DNA of 9,592 nucleotides from Spirochaetaceae bacterium (lineage in GTDB: Bacteria; Spirochaetota; Spirochaetia; WRBN01): positions 1 through 9,592 of the forward strand of contig JAHHUI010000055.1 of assembly GCA_020024055.1 (NCBI GenBank). The letters are read 5' to 3'. The notes under the pieces were generated by a model. The model made no database searches. It was not told the DNA's origin and saw nothing but the letters and a program-made list of their open reading frames with translations. Positions within the stretch are counted from its first letter, which is position 1; each line of letters begins with the position of its first letter. Made by a program: the position numbers and the translations under genes. Below, piece by piece: positions 1 to 6,716 of the stretch.

Positions 1-579
1 CGGCGGCTCGATGGGCAGAAAAATATCAAAAGTGTTTTCTGATTCATTGCCCAGCGGCCTCATCAGCAAAGTGACCAAATCTCCTTCTTGAACTTCAAAA
101 GAAGGAAGGGTGACACTGCGGCTTTGGCTTTTATCCGGCTGGCCCACATGCAAAGTGAGTCCAGCAAGATTGCCTGCCTTGGTAACATACAATTCAATAC
201 GCTCGCGATGCTGGGCACTGTGTCGAATAGTAAATTCGCTGAACATCACTTCTGCAGGATTTGTATTATGGCTGTAAAAATCAGCTTTGAATTTGGTGGT
301 ATTTCCCGACTTTGTTCCTGCATCAACAACAATATGATGCAACTCGCCTGGAGAAAGCGGCTCTTCAAATGTGACAATATTGCCATCAATGCTCACGGGA
401 ATATCGCTGCCCTCCAGCTCCACATTATTAATTGTTGCCGGCTTATGAAAAGTGAATTCAATTGTCTTATTATCAATGACTTTAATATTTTGCAGTTGTG
501 GCGGCTGAAAATCTGCGGCATTGGGCGAACAAGAGAAGAAAATAGAAGCTAAAATAAGAGAAAATATTCTTTTAAACAT
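1..579 (-). CDS. Lipoprotein with Ig-like and lamin-tail-like domains, C-terminus cut by window edge
   Basis: The minus-strand frame is open from an ATG at 577-579 to the left edge, giving 193 codons with no stop, so the 3' end is missing. Residues 1-16 are a basic then hydrophobic lipoprotein signal (MFKRIFSLILASIFFSC), with Cys17 as the likely lipidated residue; the Phe-Phe-Ser before it is a relaxed, spirochaete-style lipobox. Residues about 26-105 look like an Ig-like beta-sandwich. Residues about 108-175 contain FSEF, RERIELYV, GNLAGLTLHVG and a Val-Gln-Glu-Gly-Asp turn, a pattern like lamin-tail (LTD) domains of secreted proteins. The start codon lies inside the last codons of trpS (8-nt overlap), which suggests translational coupling. 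Expected location is the periplasmic face or the cell surface. Domain calls are by eye; the exact function is unknown. Confidence 0.75.
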   Translation of the reverse strand, partial: MFKRIFSLILASIFFSCSPNAADFQPPQLQNIKVIDNKTIEFTFHKPATINNVELEGSDIPVSIDGNIVTFEEPLSPGELHHIVVDAGTKSGNTTKFKADFYSHNTNPAEVMFSEFTIRHSAQHRERIELYVTKAGNLAGLTLHVGQPDKSQSRSVTLPSFEVQEGDLVTLLMRPLGNESENTFDIFLPIEPP

Positions 580-1582
580 GGGCTAATCCAACCACCTCGC
601 GCAAGATTTGCATTTTTTCACGTGCGATTTTATGTATTTTTGCACGTCCTTCATCCAATAATTGATAAATTTCATCAGGTTTTGCCATTAATTCCTCATA
701 CTTGCTGCGCAAAGGAGCTAAAGCATTCTCCATGACATCAAAAAGCTGCGCCTTGGCATGGCCCCAGCCCATTCCCCCCGCACGATATTCTCTGGCCAGC
801 TCTCCCTGCTGCTGGGCGCTGGCAAAAAGCTTATACAATGTGAAGACTGAACATGTATCAGGATCTTTCTTTTCTTCCACACCCTGACTATTGGTCACAA
901 TGCTGTTCACCAGTTTTTTCAGCTGCTTTGCAGGGGCAAACAGCGGGATAATATTGCCATAGCTTTTGCTCATTTTTCTGCCGTCCAGGCCAATGACCAA
1001 AGCCTGTTCTGTCTGAATATAGGTTTGAGGAATAACAAATAAAGATTGGTTATAACAATGATTCACTGCCTGTGCAATATCAGCAGCCATTTCCACATGC
1101 TGCTTTTGGTCTTGACCCACAGGCACAAGCTGTGTATCAAAAAGCAAAATATCCGCCGCCATTAGAACAGGATAAGTGAATAATCCCATATTAATCTGAT
1201 GATCTGGGTTCTGGCCTCCTCTTTCATTTTCATCCACGGCGGCTTTATAAGCATGCGCACGATTCATCAGACCCTTGGCCGTGAAAGCCATCAGAAATGT
1301 TGTCAGCTCAAAAATTTCAGGAACCTGGCTTTGGCGATAGAAAATTACTTCAGCAGGGTCTAATCCACAAGCCAGCCAAGCAGCAGCAATGGAAAGTGTG
1401 TACTCTCTCATCAGCTGAGGATCTTTTAATCCATTTAAAGCATGATAATCCGCAATGAAATAGCGCGCCTGATAATCCTTGACTAATTCCAATGCCGGCT
1501 TAATGGCACCGAAATAATTTCCCAAATGAGGCTCGCCCGTGGGTTTGATTCCTGTTAAAACAACTTTTTTATTATCACTCAT
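572..1582 (-). CDS. trpS: Tryptophanyl-tRNA synthetase
   Basis: Cytoplasmic class I aminoacyl-tRNA synthetase that charges tRNA-Trp with tryptophan using ATP. The 336 residues match the usual bacterial length of about 330-340. The HIGH-type motif is PTGEPHLGNY at residues 14-23 (HLGN at 19-22). The KMSKS loop is GRKMSKSYGN at 201-210. Other family blocks are SQVPE (85-89), the tryptophan-pocket stretch YPVLMAADIL (137-146) and PVGQDQKQHVE (154-164). The gene is complete and all catalytic signature residues are visible. It starts 5 nt after the stop of the NYN-domain gene, and its stop overlaps the start of the following lipoprotein gene. It therefore appears to be an inner member of the fusA-NYN-trpS-lipoprotein run. 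No tryptophan-responsive leader (T-box or attenuator) has room to exist directly upstream. Confidence 0.97.
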   Translation of the reverse strand: MSDNKKVVLTGIKPTGEPHLGNYFGAIKPALELVKDYQARYFIADYHALNGLKDPQLMREYTLSIAAAWLACGLDPAEVIFYRQSQVPEIFELTTFLMAFTAKGLMNRAHAYKAAVDENERGGQNPDHQINMGLFTYPVLMAADILLFDTQLVPVGQDQKQHVEMAADIAQAVNHCYNQSLFVIPQTYIQTEQALVIGLDGRKMSKSYGNIIPLFAPAKQLKKLVNSIVTNSQGVEEKKDPDTCSVFTLYKLFASAQQQGELAREYRAGGMGWGHAKAQLFDVMENALAPLRSKYEELMAKPDEIYQLLDEGRAKIHKIAREKMQILREVVGLAHV

Positions 1583-1587
1583 GCTGC

Positions 1588-2577
1588 CTATTCCGCTAAT
1601 TTTGCATAATGTTTCATTTCTTCAAATTTTGTTTCTACCAGGCCGCGTGTCTCTGCTGACTGAATAAATTTTTTTAATTGATTAAATCCCAATGCTCTCA
1701 AATCAATTCCCTTTTGGCGAAGATAGCTGCCAATTTGATTATAGCTGTGAAAATGTGGTTCTTTGCCTTTATCCAATTCCTGCAATCCTTCTAATAAAAT
1801 TTTCAGCGCCATTTGCAGACTATCTGCTTTCATCTTTTGCTCGCTGACCAAAGGTTGAATTGTTGGTTCAGATTCTTCATCTTCTCTTTGAACAAAGACA
1901 TAACCATCGCGCACCGCTGCCTTGACAAAGTCACTAAAGCGCTTATACCCAAGTTTTTGTTCCTGAAACCCGGGATTGAGCATACGCATTTTTACCTTGA
2001 CCGAGGAAAAACCTGCACTGCGGCTTTGGCGCTTGAGCTCTTGACTGGCTTCTGCCAAGCGCTCGAACCAATAGTCTTTACTTGTTTCTGCCTCATCACC
2101 TTCATCCTCATCATCCTCTGCCGGCAATAATTCGCGATAATCCACAAAGCTGTCTGACAAAGCCAATAAATCCTGTGCTGCTGTTTTCAAATCACAGACA
2201 ATATGCACGCGTTTGCCGCTTTTACGCAAACTCAGCAGCAAAGGCCGAAAGTCTGAATCCCCGGTGATAAGAACATAGCGATCGATATGTTCATAAAAAC
2301 GCAGCAGCTCCAGGGCATCGCCGACCAGCTGCATATCAGCAGAATTTTTTCCTTTGCGCTCGCGCGGGACATGGGCCAGTCGAAAATACCTGGCCGCCAA
2401 AACAGGCCCCAGCTTTGTAAAAAGAGGCTTTGACCAATCCGCATAGGCATAGCTGGCAATCACACGACCCAAGCCCTCTGCATATTCAAAAAGCCCCGTC
2501 ACAAAAAGATTATCACCGCTGGAAGGGGTCACATTTTCTATATCCCATAATATGACTAAATTTTCTACCTGCTGCAT
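1588..2577 (-). CDS. NYN-domain (PIN-like) putative ribonuclease with two OST-HTH/LOTUS domains
   Basis: Predicted 329-residue cytoplasmic RNA-acting protein. Residues 5-150 form a NYN/LabA-like PIN fold: LVILWDIENV (7-16) carries Asp12, KNSADMQLVGDA (77-88) carries Asp81 and Asp87, and TGDSDF (105-110) carries Asp107 and Asp109. This is the acidic set expected for a metal-dependent nuclease. An acidic linker (154-164) follows. The first LOTUS-like winged helix lies at about 170-230 (LGYKRFSDFV at 209-218), and the second at about 255-315 (LRALGFNQLKKFI at 293-305). I chose the ATG at 2575-2577 because an AGGG ribosome-binding site sits 7 nt upstream; a TTG at 2599-2601 would add eight residues but has poor Shine-Dalgarno sequence. 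It lies between fusA and trpS, suggesting a role in RNA or translation quality control. RNA binding and cleavage are inferred from the domains only. Confidence 0.85.
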   Translation of the reverse strand: MQQVENLVILWDIENVTPSSGDNLFVTGLFEYAEGLGRVIASYAYADWSKPLFTKLGPVLAARYFRLAHVPRERKGKNSADMQLVGDALELLRFYEHIDRYVLITGDSDFRPLLLSLRKSGKRVHIVCDLKTAAQDLLALSDSFVDYRELLPAEDDEDEGDEAETSKDYWFERLAEASQELKRQSRSAGFSSVKVKMRMLNPGFQEQKLGYKRFSDFVKAAVRDGYVFVQREDEESEPTIQPLVSEQKMKADSLQMALKILLEGLQELDKGKEPHFHSYNQIGSYLRQKGIDLRALGFNQLKKFIQSAETRGLVETKFEEMKHYAKLAE

Positions 2578-2584
2578 CCCATAT

Positions 2585-2590
2585 CCCTGC
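2585..2590 (-). promoter_or_regulatory. Ribosome-binding site deciding the NYN gene start
   Basis: On the minus strand GCAGGG sits 7 nt before the ATG at 2577. The alternative TTG at 2601 is preceded only by an A/T-rich stretch (TTTTAAAAGA), so the downstream ATG is preferred. Confidence 0.55.
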
Positions 2591-2628
2591 GGTGATTTCA
2601 ATCTTTTAAAACATTAAAAATTATCTAA

Positions 2629-4710
2629 CTATTCCTCAGACTCATTCTTGCGTTTTTCTACATATTTTTTAATCAGCTCATCCGCCACATTCCTTGGTGC
2701 CGGCGCATAGCGCAAAAATTCCATGCTGAATTCAGCTTTGCCTTGCGTCAGGCTGCGCAGATTGGTGGAATATCCAAACATCTCAGCCAAGGGCACTTCC
2801 GATTCCACCATACATATCTGGCCTTCCGTCCCGCTACCGACGATCATACCACGGCGCTGATTAATGCTACCCATCATGGCACCCTGGAACTCTGCAGGTC
2901 CCTCCAGCACCACTTTCATAATAGGCTCCAGCACCCGAGCCCCTGCTTTTTCATAGGCCTCGCGGAATGCACCGCGCGCCGCTGCCTGGAAGGCCATATC
3001 AGATGAGTCAACAGGGTGATATTGCCCGTCATTAATAGTCACTTTCACCCCCACAATCGGGAAACCAATCAGGCGCCCTTTTTCAAGACAGCTTCTAAAG
3101 CCCTTATCACAGCTGGGCACATATTCAGAAGGAATCACACCACCTTTAATCTGATTCACAAATTCATAGTCGCCCTCTTCCAATGGCTCCATGAAACCGG
3201 CCACACGACCATATTGACCTGCACCACCGCTTTGCTTCTTATGTATGTAATTGAAATCTGCTTTCTTGGTAATTGCCTCGCGATAGGCCACCTGGGGCAT
3301 GCCTGTCTCCACCTCGGCTTTATACTCACGCTTCATGCGCTCAACATACACTTCCAGGTGAAGCTCGCCCATGCCCTGAATAATAGTCTGATTGCTCTCA
3401 GGGTCTACATAAGTACGGAAAGTGGGGTCTTCTTTGGTGAAGCGGTTCAGCGCCTTGGCCATATTGTCCGATGCCTTCTTGTCTTTAGGTGTGATGGACA
3501 AGCTGATGACTGGATTGGGCACATACATACTGGTCATGCTGTAATTCAGGCTGGGGTTACAGAAAGTATCACCCGAAGCACATTCAATGCCAAACAAGGC
3601 TGCAATGCCACCAGCACTGACCTCAGTAATATCCTCCATGCTGCTGGCATGCATACGCACCAGGCGGCCTACTTTAAATTTCTTTTTGGCGCGCACATTA
3701 TACAGCTCATCGCCCTTTTTAATGCGCCCCTGATACACGCGAATATAGGTCAGCTGGCCATATTGCCCGTCATCCAGCTTGAACGCCAAGGCCACAGAGG
3801 GCTTGGATGCGTCAGAAGGCAGAACCACTTCTGCTTCGTCATTATTCAGGTCTAAAGCCTTATTCTCTACATCTGCAGGGCAAGGCAAATAAGCCAGCAC
3901 GGCATCAAGCAAAGGCTGTACACCCTTGTTCTTATAGGCAGAACCCATCATCACAGGCACCAGTTTTTCGGCAATGGTTCCCGCGCGCATGGCCTTTTGA
4001 ATCAGCTCAATGCCCGGGTCCTCGTCTTCCATTACCTTTTCCATTAATTCATCATCAAACATAGACAAAGCATCCAACATTTCCTGGCGATGCTGCTTTG
4101 CCTCTTCCATCATATCTGCAGGGATGGCCCCTTCTGTTAAATTCCCGTCGGCATCAAACATATACGATACCATTTTCACCAGGTCCACCACACCCTTATG
4201 CTTATCCTCCAGGCCAATAGGCAGCTGAATCAGCACAGCATTCAGGTTCAGTTTCTCGCGCAACTGATCTTTCACACGAAAAGGATTAGCCCCTGTGCGG
4301 TCACATTTATTCACAAAAGCTAAACGCGGAATATGATAGCGCTTGAGCTGGCGGTCTACAGTGATCGACTGGCTTTGCACACCGGCCACCGAACACAGCA
4401 CCAATATGGCACCATCAAGCACACGCAGGCTGCGCTCCACCTCAATGGTGAAGTCAACATGACCGGGGGTGTCAATCAGGTTAATCTCATAATCTTTCCA
4501 TGTGACATTGGTGGCGGCACTGGCAATGGTGATGCCACGTTCGCGCTCCAGCTCCATGCTGTCCATAGTAGCGCCCACACCGTCTTTTCCTTTCACTTCA
4601 TGAATGGCGTGAATCTTGCCGCTGAAGTATAAAATACGCTCTGAAAGCGTTGTCTTTCCAGAGTCAATATGTGCACTGATACCTATATTGCGCACGTGCT
4701 GAATGTCCAT
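2629..4710 (-). CDS. fusA: Translation elongation factor G, spirochaete/mitochondrial EFG1 type
   Basis: Translational GTPase that drives tRNA-mRNA translocation on the ribosome. The 693 residues are full EF-G length. The G domain shows G1 AHIDSGKT (13-20), the switch I end RGIT (58-61), G3 DTPGH (80-84), G4 NKCD (134-137) and G5-like GSAYKN (256-261). The domain IV loop HKKQSGGAGQYGRV is at 490-503, HPVDSSDMAF at 565-574 and domain V from about 595. The P-loop reads SGKTTL rather than the AGKTTT of most bacterial EF-G, and it is followed by HEVKGKDGVGATMDSMELER (37-56). Both resemble mitochondrial EFG1 and the related spirochaete (spd) EFG1 rather than E. coli EF-G. AAGGA lies 5 nt before the ATG. 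This appears to be the translocation paralogue; a separate recycling-type EFG2 would be expected elsewhere in the genome. Confidence 0.96.
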   Translation of the reverse strand: MDIQHVRNIGISAHIDSGKTTLSERILYFSGKIHAIHEVKGKDGVGATMDSMELERERGITIASAATNVTWKDYEINLIDTPGHVDFTIEVERSLRVLDGAILVLCSVAGVQSQSITVDRQLKRYHIPRLAFVNKCDRTGANPFRVKDQLREKLNLNAVLIQLPIGLEDKHKGVVDLVKMVSYMFDADGNLTEGAIPADMMEEAKQHRQEMLDALSMFDDELMEKVMEDEDPGIELIQKAMRAGTIAEKLVPVMMGSAYKNKGVQPLLDAVLAYLPCPADVENKALDLNNDEAEVVLPSDASKPSVALAFKLDDGQYGQLTYIRVYQGRIKKGDELYNVRAKKKFKVGRLVRMHASSMEDITEVSAGGIAALFGIECASGDTFCNPSLNYSMTSMYVPNPVISLSITPKDKKASDNMAKALNRFTKEDPTFRTYVDPESNQTIIQGMGELHLEVYVERMKREYKAEVETGMPQVAYREAITKKADFNYIHKKQSGGAGQYGRVAGFMEPLEEGDYEFVNQIKGGVIPSEYVPSCDKGFRSCLEKGRLIGFPIVGVKVTINDGQYHPVDSSDMAFQAAARGAFREAYEKAGARVLEPIMKVVLEGPAEFQGAMMGSINQRRGMIVGSGTEGQICMVESEVPLAEMFGYSTNLRSLTQGKAEFSMEFLRYAPAPRNVADELIKKYVEKRKNESEE

Positions 4711-4715
4711 GAATC

Positions 4716-4720
4716 CTTTT
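4716..4720 (-). promoter_or_regulatory. Ribosome-binding site of fusA
   Basis: AAGGA on the minus strand lies 5 nt upstream of the fusA ATG at 4710. The rest of the 54-nt gap to the upstream lipoprotein gene is almost entirely A/T and shows no clear promoter or GC-rich hairpin. Confidence 0.7.
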
Positions 4721-4764
4721 TCCTCACTCTTTTATCTTTTCATATAATTAATAATTTTCAAAAA

Positions 4765-5187
4765 TTATTTTGCATGCATCTCAATAATTAAATTATCTTT
4801 ATAACTGTACCATTCTCCGGTAACTGCGTCAACCACAAGGCCGACCACCCCAGGAACAATCCCTAAAAGAAACAGCGCAATGTCACCCACAAGATATCCG
4901 CCATTGACTGCATTTTTAATTTTTATTTTCACCGGAACATAGCCATCAACTGTCAGTGTCAGCAAATATCCGTCTGATTGGTTTTTCTGTTCCACAGGAA
5001 ATGTGATCATTCCTTTTTCATTTGTATGCCCTATATCAGATGCGTCCACTTGAACTTTGACATTGGGTAGTCTTTTCTTAGATTCGCTGTCTTTGACAAT
5101 CAGTTTTTGCATGTGTATATCTTTTCTCATTATAGTTGCACACGAAAACATCATTGAAAATGAAAGAAAAATCAGCAGAAATCTCAT
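4765..5187 (-). CDS. Small lipoprotein with carboxypeptidase-regulatory-like domain and hydrophobic Gly-rich tail
   Basis: Predicted 140-residue lipoprotein. Residues 1-15 are a signal peptide (MRFLLIFLSFSMMFS) and Cys16 is the likely lipidation site. Residues about 27-92 look like a small carboxypeptidase-regulatory-like (transthyretin-type) beta-sandwich: VKDSESKKRLPNVKVQVDA, a GHTNEKGMITF turn, then DGYVPVKI. Residues 95-123 are a glycine-rich hydrophobic stretch (GGYLVGDIALF, then GIVPGVVGLVVDAVTG) ending in Trp-Tyr, as in several small envelope lipoproteins. The frame could extend upstream to an ATG at 5256, but that would run through a good promoter, whereas AAGGA stands before the chosen ATG and the signal peptide starts there. 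The gene ends 54 nt before fusA on the same strand and may be cotranscribed with it. The function is unknown. Confidence 0.75.
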   Translation of the reverse strand: MRFLLIFLSFSMMFSCATIMRKDIHMQKLIVKDSESKKRLPNVKVQVDASDIGHTNEKGMITFPVEQKNQSDGYLLTLTVDGYVPVKIKIKNAVNGGYLVGDIALFLLGIVPGVVGLVVDAVTGEWYSYKDNLIIEMHAK

Positions 5188-5198
5188 TATCACTCTGG

Positions 5199-5203
5199 TC
5201 CTT
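5199..5203 (-). promoter_or_regulatory. Ribosome-binding site of the 4765-5187 lipoprotein gene
   Basis: AAGGA on the minus strand lies 11 nt upstream of the ATG at 5187. It supports that start over the ATG at 5256. Confidence 0.5.
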
Positions 5204-5227
5204 AAACACAATTTGTCCTTGTTCCAT

Positions 5228-5256
5228 ATTGTAATGATCTCTTTCCCACTTTGCAA
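5228..5256 (-). promoter_or_regulatory. Sigma70-like promoter for the lipoprotein gene (possibly also fusA)
   Basis: On the minus strand TTGCAA (5251-5256) is followed after exactly 17 nt by TACAAT (5228-5233), each close to the -35 and -10 consensus. Transcription would start near 5221, leaving about 33 nt of leader before the ATG at 5187 and containing its AAGGA. As the 54-nt gap before fusA has no clear promoter, this may also serve fusA and the genes after it. This is inference from hexamers and spacing. Confidence 0.55.
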
Positions 5257-5278
5257 GACATGTTTTATATGACATACT
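5251..5278 (+). promoter_or_regulatory. Possible divergent promoter of the dead R-M gene, sharing the -35 box
   Basis: TTGCAA at 5251-5256 is its own reverse complement, so the same hexamer can act as -35 on the plus strand. CATACT (5273-5278) follows after 16 nt as a weaker -10. Transcription would start near 5285, almost at the ATG at 5286, and I see no Shine-Dalgarno sequence there, so any transcript would be nearly leaderless. Weak call. Confidence 0.25.
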
Positions 5279-5413
5279 TTTTATTATGAATAAATACATC
5301 AGCAACAACCTGCTGCTTAACGAAACAGTGAATTCTCTGTCTCAAGACACTTCTCAAAGTCGTTCATTATATGACTTTCTTAGGCAGCTTTATGACGATA
5401 AACGCCCCGAACA

Positions 5414-5423
5414 CCCCCCCCCC
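5414..5423 (+). repeat. Run of ten C residues inside the R-M pseudogene
   Basis: Ten consecutive Cs encode His-Pro-Pro-Pro at codons 43-46 of the pseudogene. Runs of 8-12 C or G near the 5' end are classic slipped-strand sites in phase-variable R-M genes. Here the tract is in frame with the LEAKKLE nuclease motif downstream. No other C or G run of this length was seen in the window. Confidence 0.9.
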
Positions 5424-6705
5424 GCAGAAAAAGACCCAGAAGACAGTTTATGCAATATTTGGCTGACTCCTATCCTGCAAAAATTGGGCTGGCACTTTGC
5501 CGCCCAGCAAAAAACTATTCCTTGGGAAGGCACAGGAAACAAAATTGACTGTAGCCTTTATCCGGGCAATGAAGAAGCAACAAGCCTTTCTTTGCCTCTT
5601 ACATTTCTAGAAGCAAAAAAACTGGAGCATACCGATTAACAAAGACTACAGTCAAACCATGAGCTATATTCGTGCATTACAGGGCCACAGCGGACGTACC
5701 ATTGTCTACGGGCTACTCAGCAATGGCAAAGACTGATGGTATTGTGCCGATTTTAGTTCTCGCCAGAATATTGCCCGTTGCGAAATCAAATTATTTGATA
5801 TTATCCAAGATGAATACTCTGAAGATTCGGTCCATGCTCTGGCGTTGTTTACCCATTTATTTGGCGCAGCCTATCATATTGGCGAACAGGCAGAAAAAGA
5901 TGGCAAAGCCAGTGAAGGCTATATTGAGCAGGTTAAAGAAGATATTCGCTATATCATCATAGGGCTGCCTTTTGAAAATATTGGGAAGTATCTTTTTGCT
6001 TATCTTAAAAGCCAAAACAGCCCTGACTTTGAACCTGGCGCTTCTTGCTTGAAAGAGATTTATCACCATACTCTAACATTGACCTTTCGCTTGATATTCC
6101 AGGCCTATATTGAAGCCAAATTTTATCAACAAAAACTGGGCTGGGCTAAATTACGCAAAAATTTCCAAACCCTGGACAATGGCGACAGCGGTGATTACAT
6201 GCCTGTCTTTAACAGGGGATTATTTACCAACAAAAATACCCCCTCTTTTGGATATTGCAACTCTCTTCACCGACAGTGAAATTCAGGAAATTGTGGGCCG
6301 GGTTTTGTTTAAACAAATTGAAGAAACACAGCTTGTGCCTATCGACTATGCCAGTTTGCAAATTAAACATTTTAGTGAGATTTATGAAGAGCTGCTGCAA
6401 TTTGGATTCCGCATTGCCCGGGGCAAAATGTATCATATCCCTGCGCAAAGACTCTTCACGGCCAAAGGGGAAAATTTGATCTGAATGATATTTTTGCAGA
6501 CTGTGTAGACTATGCGCGCCGGCAAACAGATTATTATGATCTTGTGTATACAGAGATCCCTTCCGGTAGTCTGTATTTCACCAGTAAAACCCTCAGCCGC
6601 AAGGTCTCTGCCTCCTATTACACCCCCGAGAGTCTCACCGAATTTATGTGCCGCACCTCTATTGCCCAGGCCTTGGATCAATGCGTGCAAGATGGGCACA
6701 GTGTT

Positions 6706-6716
6706 TTGGTATCCCG
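6706..6716 (+). other. Deletion junction removing the methylase SAM-binding core
   Basis: Frame 1 reads QDGHSVL up to about 6708, then frame 0 takes over at PLAFIEHH from 6714. In intact type IIG enzymes these two blocks are separated by the DPACGSG motif I and the GVDLNP-type motif, on the order of a hundred residues. Their adjacency here indicates a deletion of some hundreds of bases that is not a multiple of three. The exact size needs an intact homologue. Confidence 0.7.

Noticed and set aside
88..552. A 154-codon plus-strand open frame opposite the left-edge lipoprotein gene
   Set aside because: The minus strand gives a continuous frame to the edge with a lipoprotein signal peptide and domain-like pattern. 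The plus-strand frame is Cys/Asn/Ile-rich with no motif.
3016..3855. A 279-codon plus-strand open frame opposite fusA
   Set aside because: It lies wholly antisense to a certain EF-G gene, has no ribosome-binding site or recognisable domain, and its His/Leu/Thr-rich content mirrors the codon use of the opposite strand.
4731..4762. A separate fusA promoter (TTGAAA with GATAAA)
   Set aside because: The spacing of 19 nt and a leader of about 14 nt are both unfavourable, and the region is nearly pure A/T.
4750..4769. A/T-only hairpin at the end of the lipoprotein gene as a terminator
   Set aside because: The stem has no G-C pairs, a loop of only a few bases, and overlaps the stop codon. It is expected often in such A/T-rich sequence.
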